This document shows positions 1 to 11,682 of a DNA stretch of 64,000 bases, in pieces. The notes below the pieces were generated by a model. It did no database searches. It saw only the letters and a program-made list of their open reading frames with translations, and was not told where the DNA came from. Position 1 is the first letter of the stretch. Every line of letters starts with the position of its first letter. This DNA comes from Oscarella lobularis (Eukaryota; Porifera; Homoscleromorpha; Homosclerophorida; Oscarellidae), in assembly GCF_947507565.1 (NCBI RefSeq), contig NC_089181.1, positions 124,001-188,000 of the forward strand. The letters run 5' to 3'. The position numbers were made by a program, and so were the translations under genes.

Positions 1-405
1 TGCTCATCTTCTCCAAGTATGACAGTCACATGATTATATTCAACTCTCTAATATATCTCTATGTAGCAATTGAATGAGCAGAGTCTTTCTGATTACATTA
101 TAGTTTATCTTCGTCTATTGACTTCGGCACGGTTACTTGAAAATGCCGTCTTTTTTGAAAATTTCATTGAAGATGGCTTGACCGTGCCGGAGTTTTGTCA
201 TCGCGAAGTCGAGCCCATGGCCAAAGAAAGCGATCACATACACGTGATCGCTCTCAGTGAATTTCTAGGCGTTTGCATACGAGTTGTGTATATGGATCGA
301 GGTGAAGGAGGCACTGTTAATCATCACGATTTTCCTGAAGACGGTGGACCACCTCACGTCACGCTGCTCTATCGGCCTGGTCACTATGATATACTGTACA
401 GTTAG
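1..405 (+). CDS. OTUB1: Ubiquitin thioesterase otubain (OTUB1-like), 3' end only
   Basis: This is the C-terminal part of an otubain cysteine protease, which removes Lys48-linked ubiquitin in the cytosol. A last piece of an upstream exon ends near 16 (frame reads AHLLQ), a 50-nt intron spans about 17-66, and the final exon runs from 67 to the TAG at 403-405. The exon carries family blocks: SDYIIVYLRLLTS, EVEPMAKESDHIHVIAL and YMDRGEGG. The closing LLYRPGHYDILYS holds the histidine expected for the catalytic triad. The catalytic Asp/Cys region lies upstream of the window. Identity rests on strong similarity to the remembered OTUB1 C-terminus. OTUB2 is the alternative, but the length and the VEPM-KESDHIH block favour OTUB1. 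Confidence 0.93.
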
Positions 406-509
406 TAATTTGAGCTGTGCCTTCGTAGATATTGTATCATGAACAATGCAGACTGCCATGACGACGGGTCACGTGCTCAGCAACTAACGTAACGTACGCT
501 AGGTACAGT

Positions 510-1042
510 TGGCTGAAGAAGACGGCAGCGATTCTACGCCGGTTCGCTGCTCCAAAATCGTCTTCTAGACGATGCTTTTCGAAAGACCGAAAGCCGAGCT
601 CATCCAACTGGCTACGACGCCAGAAAAAAGTTCTCTAGACTTCTTCGCTCTCGCGATCGACTTCACCACATTTTTTCAGGATGTCTTTGTAAAACGTTCT
701 GTGGAAGAAGGATACCGAAGTAGAAGTGCATACAAACTTCTTCAAATGCAAAGCAGATTCAAATTTCTAACCAATTGTTCATCAGTGGTAAGCCGAAACA
801 AAAATCTCTCTCTTTCTCTTCTATCTATCTATCTATCTATCTATCTACATTTCCGCATTACAGATCGATTTGGGAGCAGCTCCAGGTACGCAATGTTGAT
901 GGAAACAACCCGGAAGTGCCCTGCCCACTCTAAAATATTTAGGATCTTGGTGTCAAGTAGTAGCAAATCATATGAACTCATCGAATGTCAACGAATATCG
1001 TATTATTGGCGTCGACGTGAAAGGCAAGCACTCGTCAATTTG

Positions 1043-1073
<31 letters not shown>

Positions 1074-1647
1074 TTTTGTAGATATTGATCCTGTTGATGG
1101 GGTTACAATGCTGAATCGCTGCAGCGTATTAGATCATGATATTGAAGTACGAGTGAGAAAGGCTTTGCTTCCCTTTCAAAGCGCAGACGTTGTATTGAGG
1201 TACAAAGTGAATGAATGAATCCTTCTCCCTGAGGTAGTGAGACTTCATTTTGTCTTTTCAACAGTGATATGGCTCCAAATGCTACAGGAATTCGCTCAGT
1301 TGATCATGCACGAATTATGGTGAAAACTAATCTTTTTTCTAACTTTATGAGTATAGTACTTTTTTTTTCAGGAATTGGTCCAAAGTGCCTTTGATTTTGC
1401 TGACAGACTTCTTTATCCAAACAAGGGCATTTTCATCTGTAAAATCTGGGATGGTCGGGAAGTTCGAGGTAACTCATTTCCTAATAAATTCAATTAATTA
1501 ATTAATTATATGATAGACCTGAAGAAAATGCTTCGAGAAAAGTTTGATACAGTAAAGGATTGTCGACCTCCTGCCAGTCGAAAAGATTCAACAGAATTCT
1601 ACGTCATTTGCAAACGATTCAGACGACACGATGTTCCTAGTACCTAA
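510..1647 (+). CDS. MRM2: Mitochondrial rRNA 2'-O-methyltransferase (MRM2/FtsJ family)
   Basis: An FtsJ/RlmE-type SAM-dependent methyltransferase, expected to modify mitochondrial large-subunit rRNA. Inferred coding exons: up to 629, 680-787, 864-885, 943-1023, 1082-1199, 1265-1319, 1372-1468 and 1517-1647 (TAA). Visible motifs are SSSNWLRRQKK, SYRSRSAYKL-type GYRSRSAYKLLQ, the SAM loop DLGAAPG, GVDVKDIDP and the catalytic-region DMAPNATG, then CKIWDG. The first exon reads as an Arg/Ser-rich leader compatible with mitochondrial import, but no in-frame ATG is seen downstream of the TGA at 459, so the true 5' exon is unresolved. The intron starting at 1024 has a GC donor (AAAG then GCAAGC). The intron from 630 also has an untypical donor, GTTCTC. 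Confidence 0.85.
824..849 (+). repeat. TCTA microsatellite in MRM2 intron
   Basis: A run of TCTA/CTAT units between MRM2 exons 2 and 3, directly visible. It explains the open frames crossing this intron. Confidence 0.85.
1040..1079 (+). repeat. TTTA microsatellite next to an MRM2 acceptor
   Basis: About nine TTTA units end just before the TTTTGTAG acceptor at 1079-1081. The run may serve as the polypyrimidine-like tract of this GC-AG intron. Confidence 0.85.
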
Positions 1648-1711
1648 TTATCGCCTTTCGTTCGTGCAAATAATGTGCTAACGAACGTCCGGGAGTTTGG
1701 ATTTTGCAGCC

Positions 1712-4527
1712 ATGAAGTGTGCCGTCCTTACAGGTTCTCTCCGCGATCGTTCTTTTGTCGTCCGATTCATCGAACTGTTTCTTTAGTAAGCGATCGATGT
1801 TCTCGCGGAGAGGCGAACGACGAAAGTGGTCCGAATTTGATGAAATTGCTCAACGAAAGCTCGTAAGTAAAACTGCTCGTTCTGCGTCCTATATTTCAGT
1901 TCTCCCGTCAGTTTGAAGCCGTCTCGAATCGAATACGCCTGCGTTCCTGACGAAAAAGAAGAAATCCAAGTAAGCCGAACCGTTCTAACGTGTTTTTTCA
2001 TCGAGTTTCTCTCGCAGAGCGCTCTACGACGCTATTGCGACGATCTCGAGCTCAATCTCGTCCTCACGACAGGCGGAACGGGATTTTCTCCACGAGACGT
2101 GACGCCAGAAGCGACGAAACCACTTCTCGACAAAGAGGCGCCCGCTCTGGCGACAGCAATGGTCATTCGTTCGCTCGACATCACTCCGCACGCCGTACTA
2201 TCTCGGTACACAGTAGCAAAGAGAAGATTAAGTTATATAGAATAGGCAACTTAAACTAAAGCATTTTTAGCTGTCGTTTTTGCCAGAATCCTTTCTTTTT
2301 CCTCTAGTTCTTTTGCTTTAGGTCGGTTTGTGGTATTCGTAAGCAAAGTCTTATTGTCAATTTGCCAGGAAGTCGTAAAGGATCGGAAGAGTGCCTAATG
2401 ACGATTTTACCCGTTTTGCCTCATGCTCTTGGTACGATCGCGAAGGACGAGCGCAAGGCGCCGCAAATTCATGTAGATTTCTCCTGTAGAGGTTGTGAGT
2501 GGATCGCCAAACGCTCACAAGGAGGAAACACATTTGAAACAAAGCTCTCATCATCATCATCATCATCATTGCCACCTAGATGAAGACGTGTCGTCATCTC
2601 GTGAGCTAATCGATTTAATTAGTATGTACTGTATCTCCGTCTTTTGAAAAGAAACGAAAAGCGATTTGTCAAAAGTTGCTCTTCGTCCTCGCGCCTCTCA
2701 CTACGAATTGACGAAAATGAAAGACGCTATGGATATCGTTCTACGCCAAGCAGACTGTCTCAATCGCACAAAGACTCTCGAGTTAAAAGGTACGTGAAAA
2801 AGAATAGAATCGAGACGAATTCAATCTCCTTTTAGATTGCCTTGGTCACGTTCTATCAGAAAACATTTCAGCTTCGGAGCCTTTGCCTCCATTTCGAGCT
2901 GCAATCACAGATGGCTATGCTGTTTTTTCAGCCGACGGAGCTGGGGACAGACTCATCATTGGGCCAGTAACAGCTGGAGACGACGTATAAGAAGAGACGT
3001 TCTTTGATCTCTGTTCTCACACGTAGCATTCTGTTGTAGTTGCCTTTTGTTGTCAAATCAGGCTATGTTGTTCGCATTTCTACTGGGGCTCCAGTTCCTG
3101 ATGGAGCTGATGCTGTTGTTCCAGTTGAAGATACGGAATTGTTGGAGAAAAGTGAAGATGTAGGCACATAAACGTCCTTTATTAGTTAAACGTATCGTTC
3201 ATTCTATAAGGGAAAAGTCGAGTTTAAAGTTCGCATATGTAGAGAGCCGAAAGTCGGTCAAGACATTAGGTGAGTGTCTAATATTCTTCGTCATTTCTGC
3301 AACGTTTTTTTTGATGAAGGGAAATTGGCTCTGATATTGCACTTGGGGAAAGAGTTTTGAGTTTTGGCGAACGTCTGGGTCCAGCTGAACTTGGTCTCGC
3401 TGCAACGGTCGGAGTCACGAAAGTAGGAGTCTAAATAAAACGCGTTCTCTGTTCGGATTAATTATTAATAGCTTCGGGTTTTTGAGAAAGCTGTACCTGG
3501 CGTTCTTTCAACCGGCAATGAGGTACGTACGTCGTTATCACTTGACATCCACTAGATTACACATTGAACTATACACATAAGCTTGTTGAACCGGGCGAAC
3601 CTCTAACGGGTGGCAAGATACGCGATAGCAATCAAACGACGCTAATGGCATGGGCAAGGGAAAACGGTTTTACACCGTTTGACGTAGGAATTGCCGTCGA
3701 TAAGTACATTATACGTTAGATAGAAAGATTTCGTTATTTAACTTCAACTGAAGGCGCGAGGAGCTTGCGTCTATGGTGAGGAATGCACTGTCGAAAGTAG
3801 ACGTTCTAATGAGCAGTGGTGGTGTTTCGATGGGAGAAAAAGTAAGCTAGGCTTACCTCCTCCTTCTCATTTTTGAAACCATGTTTTTTAATAAAAGGAT
3901 TTGTTGAAAACCGTTCTTATAGAGGACATTGGTTGTCAAATTCACTTTGGTCGACTTTTTATGAGACCCGGGTTCGTAGATAAGGAAACTAGTCGCGTAC
4001 TATTTATTAATTGTTTGCTACAGAAAGCCGACTACGTTTGCTACTGCGACAATTGATGGAAGAAAGAAGTTGATATTTGGATTACCTGGTTGGTGCTGCG
4101 ATCGTGGAAATAGTGCTCTATATATGTTTATTAGGAAATCCCGTCTCCGCAACTGTGACGTTTCATTTATTTGTATTACCTTCTTTGCGAAAACTTTCAG
4201 GTGAGACGAATCCAAGACAGACGGAAATAAAAGTTCAGGTACCCGGCATCATAAAATTTATATAATCTCCCTCCACAATGAGATTCCTTTTTTTAGTTGT
4301 CCACCGATGTGCGTTTGGATCCACGACCCGAATATCAGAGAGCGATATTGCAATACAAAGACGGTCATCAATTGCCCTTTGCCATCTCTACGGGATTTCA
4401 GCGCAGCAGTCGTTTGATGAGCGTACACAATTCCAACGCATTGATCATTCTTCCTCCGAAAACGGAGAAATGCGACCGACTTTTGAAAGGCGCTATAGTG
4501 AACGCTATTCTTATAGGACGCCTTTAG
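1712..4527 (+). CDS. GPHN: Gephyrin, fused molybdopterin adenylyltransferase (G) and molybdenum insertase (E)
   Basis: Metazoan-type fusion of MogA-like and MoeA-like enzymes for the last two steps of molybdenum cofactor synthesis; in vertebrates it also scaffolds inhibitory synapses. ATG at 1712 begins MKCAVLT. Exons 1712-1733, 1787-1862, 1900-1969, 2018-2205 and 2322-about 2431 encode the G domain, with [34 protein letters not shown] and [10 protein letters not shown] short poorly conserved linker (about 2432-2800) replaces the long vertebrate C region. The E domain follows with [56 protein letters not shown] and LPGNPVSA. It ends in the MoeA-IV-like [17 protein letters not shown] region, SSRLMSV and AILIGRL (TAG 4525-4527). 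All key blocks are present. It starts 64 nt after the MRM2 stop. Confidence 0.93.
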
Positions 4528-4594
4528 ACATGTGAACACGCACGTGTTGTGTAAGCGCATGCGCTCGCGTCTGACGTTCGCTTTCCGGCCGTTT

Positions 4595-7500
4595 ATGGAA
4601 GACGTTACCTCTCCGACGGCTTTTCCTTTGCGAAAGTACCAAGTCGAACTTCTCGAGCATGCACTCCGCGCAAATACGATTGTCTGTTTGGGCACTGGAG
4701 CCGGTAAAACGTTCATAGCGATTATGGCCGCCAAAGAACTCGCTCACACGACGACAAAATCAATTCGCGACGGTGGAAAACGCATTCTCTTTATCGTTCC
4801 TAGCGGTAAGAATCGCGCTTATGTACCCAGCTAGAGGCCGTCGCCGCGATCGCGTACAAACCCAAAACATGGGCGTGGCCGTAATTCGAATCTTCGCGCG
4901 TGCGTTAGTGGCTCTCGTCTCGCAGCAAGCGGACGCATTCCGAACGCACACCAATCTAAAAGTCGGTCATTTCACGGGTTCAACGATCGTCGGATGGGAC
5001 GAAACGACGTGGCGCGCCGAATTCGATCGCCAACAAGTCCTCGTCATGACGTCACAAATCCTAGTCAATCTTCTCAATAGCGCACATCTTCGTTTCGCGC
5101 ACGTTAGCCTTCTCGTTCTCGACGAATGTCATCACGCCGTCGGCAATCACCCCTATCGACAACTAATGACTCATTACGGAAATTCAACGGAAACGCGTAT
5201 TATCGGTCTCACAGCGTCAATTGTAACGAAAAAATGCAAACCTGATCGAGTGTCTCACGAGCTCAAACGTCTCGAATCGACGCTACAATGTCAATGTGTG
5301 ACAGCGAGCGATTTGACGTCTGTTCATCAATACGAAACAAAGCCGGATGAACAAATTGTTCTATATCACGATTCCAGTGTACCACGTGACGTCGTCGCTT
5401 TGCTCGAGACGTCCGTTGAATTTTTATCTAATGTTCTTCCCGCTGAAGAGTTGATGGGAAAACTTTGCGCTAATATGAAAAAGGAGATTTTGGGCGTCAT
5501 TTCGTTGATGTACGACGTTGGTCCGTGGAGTTGTCATTTTTTTCTCAAAAACATAACCGAATCTTTGGCGGAGGCGAAACAGCAGCGCTCCAATGCTGAT
5601 TTGTCCACTTGTCTTGTCACTTGGTATGCAACTCAATTGAACGCAGCCTTACGTCTTTGTCAATCTTTTAAATGGTCTCAGTCTCGTTTTGAAGTTGACG
5701 GCGACGGGGTCGGCGTTTCGCCAAAGGCGCGCGCTCTTCTTCAATGTTTGATGAAATTTTGCGATGATATTGGATCGTCGAATTTACGCGCACTCGTCTT
5801 TGTTGAACGACGCGTGACGGCACGCATGCTTTGTCACTTTTTGAAGAACGCCTCCGCCGTTTCAAATAATGACGTGTTGTCGTCCTTGCGCGCTGATTGG
5901 ACGGTTGGTTCAGGCGGCGGCGGCGGTAGTGGCAACGACGAGGAGGAGGAGGAAGAAGAAGCGGCAATTCCGTCGCATTCCAAGTTAGCTTTAGAACGAT
6001 TTCGCGAGGGTGAAATCAACGTCTTGGTAACGACAAATGCTGTGGAAGAGGGCGTCGATATTCCCGCTTGCAATTTGGTTGTTCAGTATGATCTTCCAAC
6101 GAACGTACGCGGATATATTCAGTCAAAGGGACGCGCTCGAAAGCGTCCGTCAATGTATGTCGTATTTGTGAAGGAGAGTCGTCAAAGTGAGACAGAGGAG
6201 CAATTGAACGTATTTGCGAAAACGGAGGAGGCATTGTATGATTTGGCCGGAAGGGAGCCGGACGATTCCGCGCAGCACGAAGTTGAAAATAATGAAATAG
6301 AAATGCCTCAATATCAGACTCCCTCTGGTGCCATAGCAACCATGTCGTCAAGTGCGCAGATACTTAATAGGTAAGCGCTTTGACGATAAAAAGGAGATTA
6401 GCACTTTTTTTCTATCTAGCTATTGTTCTTCTTTACCCAAAGACGAATACACGGATTCTCTTCCAATATACGAAGTTTTTAAAACAGACGAGAATCTTTA
6501 TATGGCGAAGGTGACATTGCCTGTCACTTCAAAGCAAAAGGATGCAGTGCAGGTATTAATTAGATAGTCTTCTCCCATTTGGGCTTGACTTCCGCTTTAG
6601 TCTTGCCGCTGGAGGACAAAGAAATTGGCTCGACATCACGCCGCTTTGTTGATGGTAAAGGAATTACATTGCGATGGTCATCTTACGGATCAGTTTTCCT
6701 CCGTAAGCTCCTTGCACTTTAATTAACTCTTTTCTTATCTATTCAATAAGACGTCTCCGTCGTCGGGAATTCACAAGGAAAAGAAAAAAAAGAGGATTTA
6801 TAAAATCTATAACGTGGAAATGAAGGTTAGCATTTATTCATTCTCCTAATCATATGGATTAGAAATATCTTTTAGGTAGCGTCTGTATTGACAGATTGCA
6901 AACTTGACGTCAAACGAGCAGCCTATCTATATCGATTTCATTTTGAATCGTCGTCTTGGATAGAAGAGGGACTTGGAAATGAAAGTTTAGGCATTGTATC
7001 TGTTGAACCACTTGAAGAGGTAGCTAAATATTAATGTCTCTCCAACTTCATTTTAAACTCTAGATCCCTTCCTTTTCTCTGTTTTCCGAAACCGGACAAA
7101 TTCAAGTGAGCCTTCGTTCTTGTACGGAAACACCTTTTCTTCTATCATCAAAAGACATCCGAAACATCAACGTCTTTCACCACACGCTCTTCTCCGATGT
7201 CTTACAGATTACGAGTGGCAAAGAAATGAAGTTTGACAGTGCTTCGACGCTACGAGGATACCGCGTCGTTCCCTTGCGAAACGACGACTGGTCATCGCGA
7301 AAGTGCATCATTAACAAACGATTTTTCTCCGAAATAACGACGAAAACGACAGCGTGGCGTCGACGAGCTTTTAGTGTCGTCCCTCTTGTTGCCGTTCGAA
7401 CGTCGGAATGGGATCATTCGTGGAGGATTGACACTCGTCTCCTTGATAAACTCTTTTCTCAAGGCATCTGGAACCGATTATCAGCAGTCGAAGCATACGA

Positions 7501-9435
7501 GAGTCTAATAGACGCCGTCGTTTCGCCGTCCTATTTGTCGGGTGCCGACCGCTTGATATTTCGCGGCGTTGCACTCCTCGAAAACCTCTCTCCAAAAAGC
7601 CCCTTCATTGATCTATCCAAAGCGGCGACATATAGTGAATACATTGAGAAGCGGCACGGCGTTTTCGTCGACGACGATCAGCAACCGCTTCTGCAAGTCG
7701 CCGGCATCTCGATTCGAAATCTCAATTATTTGTCGCCAATTCAACGTCGATCGTCGTCGCGCGGCACCATGCGCTTAGTGCCGTCGACGTGCGAACGGCA
7801 CGTATTGTCGTATCGACGCCTGGTTGTCGCAAAGTTCGTTCCGTCGATTCTTTATCGCATCGAGTCGCTTTTGACGGCGCGCGAACTGGCGACGACAATA
7901 ACGACAAACAACGCTTTTACGAAACACTCTATTGATGATTCATTTGATCATCTTTCGGCTCTACGTCGTTGTCCTCCTGCGAGAGACTTATTAAACTGTT
8001 CTGACGTTCTTGTCGCTCTGACTAGCGCCGCTGCTCAAGCTGCGTTCAATTCCGAACGACATGAACTTCTTGGCGACTCCTTCTTGAAACTTGCTCTCAG
8101 CGTTTCTCTCTTCTTCGGCTTTGAGACGGAACACGAAGGCCAATTGACCGAACGACGAATGAAACTCATCAAAAATAAATACCTTTGTCAATTGGCCTTC
8201 GAAAGGAATTTACCCGGTTACATTATCGGCAAGCGATTCGATCCGTCGGGAAAATCGTGGCTTCCACCCGGCTATGTGACGACAACGGAGACGACGTCGC
8301 TTCATCATCAGGAATTGTCGGGTAAGAGCATCGCTGATGCCGTCGAATCTCTACTCGGTCTTTTCCTACATAACCACGGCTGCTCCCAAGCGTTACGTTA
8401 TCTCAGTTGGGTCGGAGTTGAATTAACTGACGCTGTCTTTGACGTTTTCGGAGCGACGTATAAGTCACAACTGCGGCAATCGATTTCCGACCCGTTTCTC
8501 TTTTCGGGATTCGAAGACTTTGAATCATCTGTGATTGGCTATTCGTTTCGGAATCGTTACTTGCTTCTCGAAGCGCTAACTCACGCTTCGTATCACTTCA
8601 ATCGTTCCACCGACTGCTATCAACGAATGGAGTTCCTTGGCGACGCGCTACTCGACTTTCTCGTCACGCTCTACATCTACGAAACGAAACCCCACATGGG
8701 TCCGGGGCAATTGACCGAATTGCGATCTGCTATCGTTTGCAATGAGTCGTTCGCCAAGCTGGCGGCGAGATCGGGCTTTCACAAGCATTTGAAAGCGCTT
8801 TCGCCGTCTCTGTTTCAACACATTGAAGCGTTCGTTAAAAATTTGCCTGAAGATGACGATGAATGCGTCGATGTGATAGATTCATTTGAAAAAGAGGTAA
8901 GTTGTCTCGATTTCTTGGCTTTGACTACGTTGTTTTCTTCGAATAGAATAGCTCAGATGCTCGCTGTCTTGACGATGTTTATAAAGACGGCGCCTTTCCT
9001 AAAGTTTTGAGTGATATCTTTGAGTCTGTCGCTGCTGCCGTCTTCATTGATTCGGCAATGTCATTGGAAAGCGTATGGAGAGTGTTTTTTCCGCTCATGA
9101 AAGATATCATAGGTAGGCAGACCAATACAAGAAATTCCCACTCTTTTTTTACATATACACGCAGTCAAATACAGCGAGGAGAATCCGCCGCATCATCCCG
9201 TTTCAACTCTTACGGAGAAAGGATTTTCCGTGGGGTACGTGTATGGCACTGATAAGAGACAGGCTCTGGTTTACGTGTGCGTAGAGCTGCGCAAAGGCGA
9301 AAGGAGGGAGACGACTTTGTATCAGTGGTGGAATTGCCGAATAACGTTGTGGTTCGTGGATACGGTTCAACGGCTAAATCAGCGCGCTTGGACGCAGCAA
9401 AGCGCGCCCTCGCACATTTGGCACGGATCGAATAG
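4595..9435 (+). CDS. DICER1: Dicer ribonuclease
   Basis: Cytoplasmic RNase III that cuts long dsRNA and pre-miRNA. Domains in order: DEAD helicase with Walker A CLGTGAGKT, the box LVLDECHH and LTAS; helicase C with EGVDIP and QSKGRARKRPS; the dimerisation/DUF283 domain (about 6420-6750, TKKLARHHAALLM); the PAZ platform and PAZ (TYSEYIEKRHGVF, QPLLQV, about 7600-7740); and a connector (LVPSTCERH, PSILYRIESLL). RNase IIIa has ERHELLGDSFLK and GKSIADAVESLLG. RNase IIIb has QRMEFLGDALLD and SDIFESVAAAVFID. A C-terminal dsRBD ends near GSTAKSARLDAAKRAL (TAG 9433-9435). Catalytic Glu/Asp residues of both RNase III domains are in place. Long exons 4909-6370 and 7104-8895 alternate with short introns. 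An in-frame ATG at 4559 is an alternative start, leaving only 31 nt after the gephyrin stop. Confidence 0.95.
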
Positions 9436-9453
9436 AACAACAAGGTCAGTACT

Positions 9454-9459
9454 TTTATT
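9454..9459 (-). promoter_or_regulatory. Polyadenylation signal for the MFSD13A-like gene
   Basis: AATAAA on the minus strand (TTTATT on plus), about 20 nt past the minus-strand stop codon. Cleavage 10-30 nt further on would fall at or inside the end of the Dicer coding exon. Confidence 0.5.
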
Positions 9460-9479
9460 CTAGTTGATAAATTAAGGCC

Positions 9480-11556
9480 TCATACATTCTGCACTACACT
9501 GTATTCATCATTTTCGCTTGACGCCCTTCCCTGGGGTCTTCGGATTGTATATTGCTTCCATATTGCAATCTGAAATACGGATACAACTAGAGGAATTCCA
9601 CACAGCAAGCCAAACATGGCCATTTTTAATTCTGTGGAAGCTAAAACGTACAAATAATTAAGTAAACCAATGTAATTTATATTTATCTCAACTGGAAGCA
9701 GCTTCAAACGAAGTCCCTTTCTAATAAGAAAACACCCATATATGTATGTATGTATCAGAGATTAGATTAGATTTCCGCCGCCGTACTTCGTATCCATAAG
9801 TGGACAAAATTCCTACGACAAACATGGGAGCCAATGACTGAGCTGGCTTTGTAAACAGCGCATTGGTTCCGTACACTGTTGATGATATGGGTTGGCTAAC
9901 AAAAGCAAGCGCGTTTCTTTCTTTCTTTCCCCCCGTTTCTTTTGAATAAACCTTCGTTTGTGAAGGCGTTTGTCTTCGTCAATGATATGAGAAAGAGGCA
10001 TCATAAAAAGAGAAAAAACTGCCTCTGGAATCGAACTAGAGAGACCAAATCGAGTCACAAACACACTAGTAGATATATCGTACCGATCAAGCAGAAAATA
10101 AGCAGCTAATAGCCACGTATAAGAAGGCCCAGCAACGTACATTCCCAGAGCCATCAGAAGCTAGAACAGGAAAAGGCTAGTTTAGTGTACAAAGACCCCA
10201 GACTTACCTTGAAATAGAACGAATATAAGATAAGATAATAAGAGCCTAATGTTGATAAGAGAGGACTGGTGAGCAGAACGAGCAATTGAGGAACGGCGAA
10301 TGCTGAACCAGATAAAAACGTCCTTGCAATCTAATTGCAAAGTTCAGTGACCCAAAATTCGAAATTTTCCCTGTTTTCACTTGCCGAACTCACTGAACCG
10401 TCACTGAGTAACGAGGCAGAGAAAATCGAAAAGAAATTCGATCCAAATGTGTTGTGAAAAATTTGAAAGAAATTAATCGCAACAAAACACACTAGTGGCA
10501 CGCATACAATAGCAACATCTCCCCCCTACAGACTTCTAACACAACGAACCGAAATTTCTCTGCCTCAAGAGATCAAAAACGAGTTTGAAAATTGAACCGC
10601 TGCTATTGGACGACAATTCGTCCCCCTTATCACTAAGATCCGATGACGTGGCGGCGCGTATCATTGATCCAGTATACGTAAAAAAGGTCAGACTAAGGCA
10701 AGCGATTACGACGCAGCAGATTTGAAAGCGTGCCATATACTGAAGCTACGTTAATGTACTATTAGATAGACTTGACTCCCTCCTCCTCCCCTCTTACGTT
10801 GTGAGAGATGAGTTCACACCAAAATACGGACGTCGATCCTATAATGGAACCTATTTGGTTAAATTTGAGTACTGTGTGTCTGTCATTGTTATCGTATGAG
10901 ATTTCGGTAAAGAGAGCACATTGAGCGAGCAAAACTGCAACATTACGTACGTATAAGGAGACTAATCAATAGAATTTTTATTATTTAATCTGACCATATG
11001 TGAACATGGCATCGTAAAGCCAAAGAGACACGATCAAGTGCAATCCCGTCACCCACGGGGGACTTTGATCGTTGCCCCACGAAAACCAAGGAAGGAGAAA
11101 ACTAAAAAATTAAAATATTGATTTCGATTGATTGATTGATTGAATCAATCAAAATCAATATTTCTAACCTGAGAACGAAGACGGGGGCTCCGTATAAAAT
11201 TGCTAGATGCCTTCGCCTTACGCAGGGCAACTTGGAATTATCCTGGGGGAGTGCGTTCGCTTTCTAATTAAATTAATTCCAGTTCCGCTTCTCTCGACCT
11301 GCAACCATCCGAATACAGGATCGTTGACGGCGTTCCATAGCATATATGTAGTGTGAGCGAAGTAGAACCACGAATCGCTGATTCTACGACGACGAAAGGC
11401 GCTTCCTTTTCTTTTCCTTAGATCTAGTAGTCTACAACCTTACTTGTAGTGGTTAAGAAAGACTTTGACGTAGTAAAAGTTGAAGACGGTGTGCATGAGC
11501 TGGGCAGCGAGTGTCGTCGCCGAATACGACAGCGCGCTGCGATAAATGGATTTCAT
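9480..11556 (-). CDS. MFSD13A: Multi-pass transporter-like protein, MFSD13A/TMEM180 family
   Basis: A polytopic membrane protein of the TMEM180 branch of the major facilitator superfamily; its substrate is not established. ATG at 11556 begins MKSIYRSALSYSATTL, matching the family's YGS.ALFTTILHNVF start. The next exon has LWNAVNDPVFGWLQ, equivalent to LWNSLNDPLFGWL. Further exons give FKLVFDLLRQRNF, NFFQIFHNTFGSNFFSIF with LLSDGS, and a late helical region with GPSYTWLLAAYFL and SHIIDEDKRLHKRR. The protein ends SVVQNV (TGA at 9482-9480). It is interrupted by at least seven introns. An AATAAA on the minus strand at 9459-9454 would place its mRNA 3' end inside the last Dicer exon. It diverges from MOK, whose ATG lies 126 nt away. 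Confidence 0.78.
11113..11163. repeat. Imperfect palindrome in an intron
   Basis: The outer arms AAATATTGATTT and AAATCAATATTT flank GATT/AATC runs, so the whole 51-nt segment can fold into one AT-rich hairpin. It lies in an intron of the MFSD13A-like gene. Confidence 0.7.
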
Positions 11557-11682
11557 CTCTACGCGATTTCATTTCCCGGATCGTCGCCAAAGTAACCTGG
11601 TGAACGCGTGCGCCGCTGTGAGGATTCACTTGCTACACTCCGTTTTTTCCGCGAAGGCTTCCTATTGCCATGTCCTGATGAA

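Noticed and set aside
572-679. ATG at 572 as the MRM2 start
   Set aside because: The unspliced frame gives a non-homologous N-terminus, whereas splicing 630-679 gives SSSNWLRRQKK followed by DVFVK, matching the family. The ATG frame cannot be excluded without cDNA.
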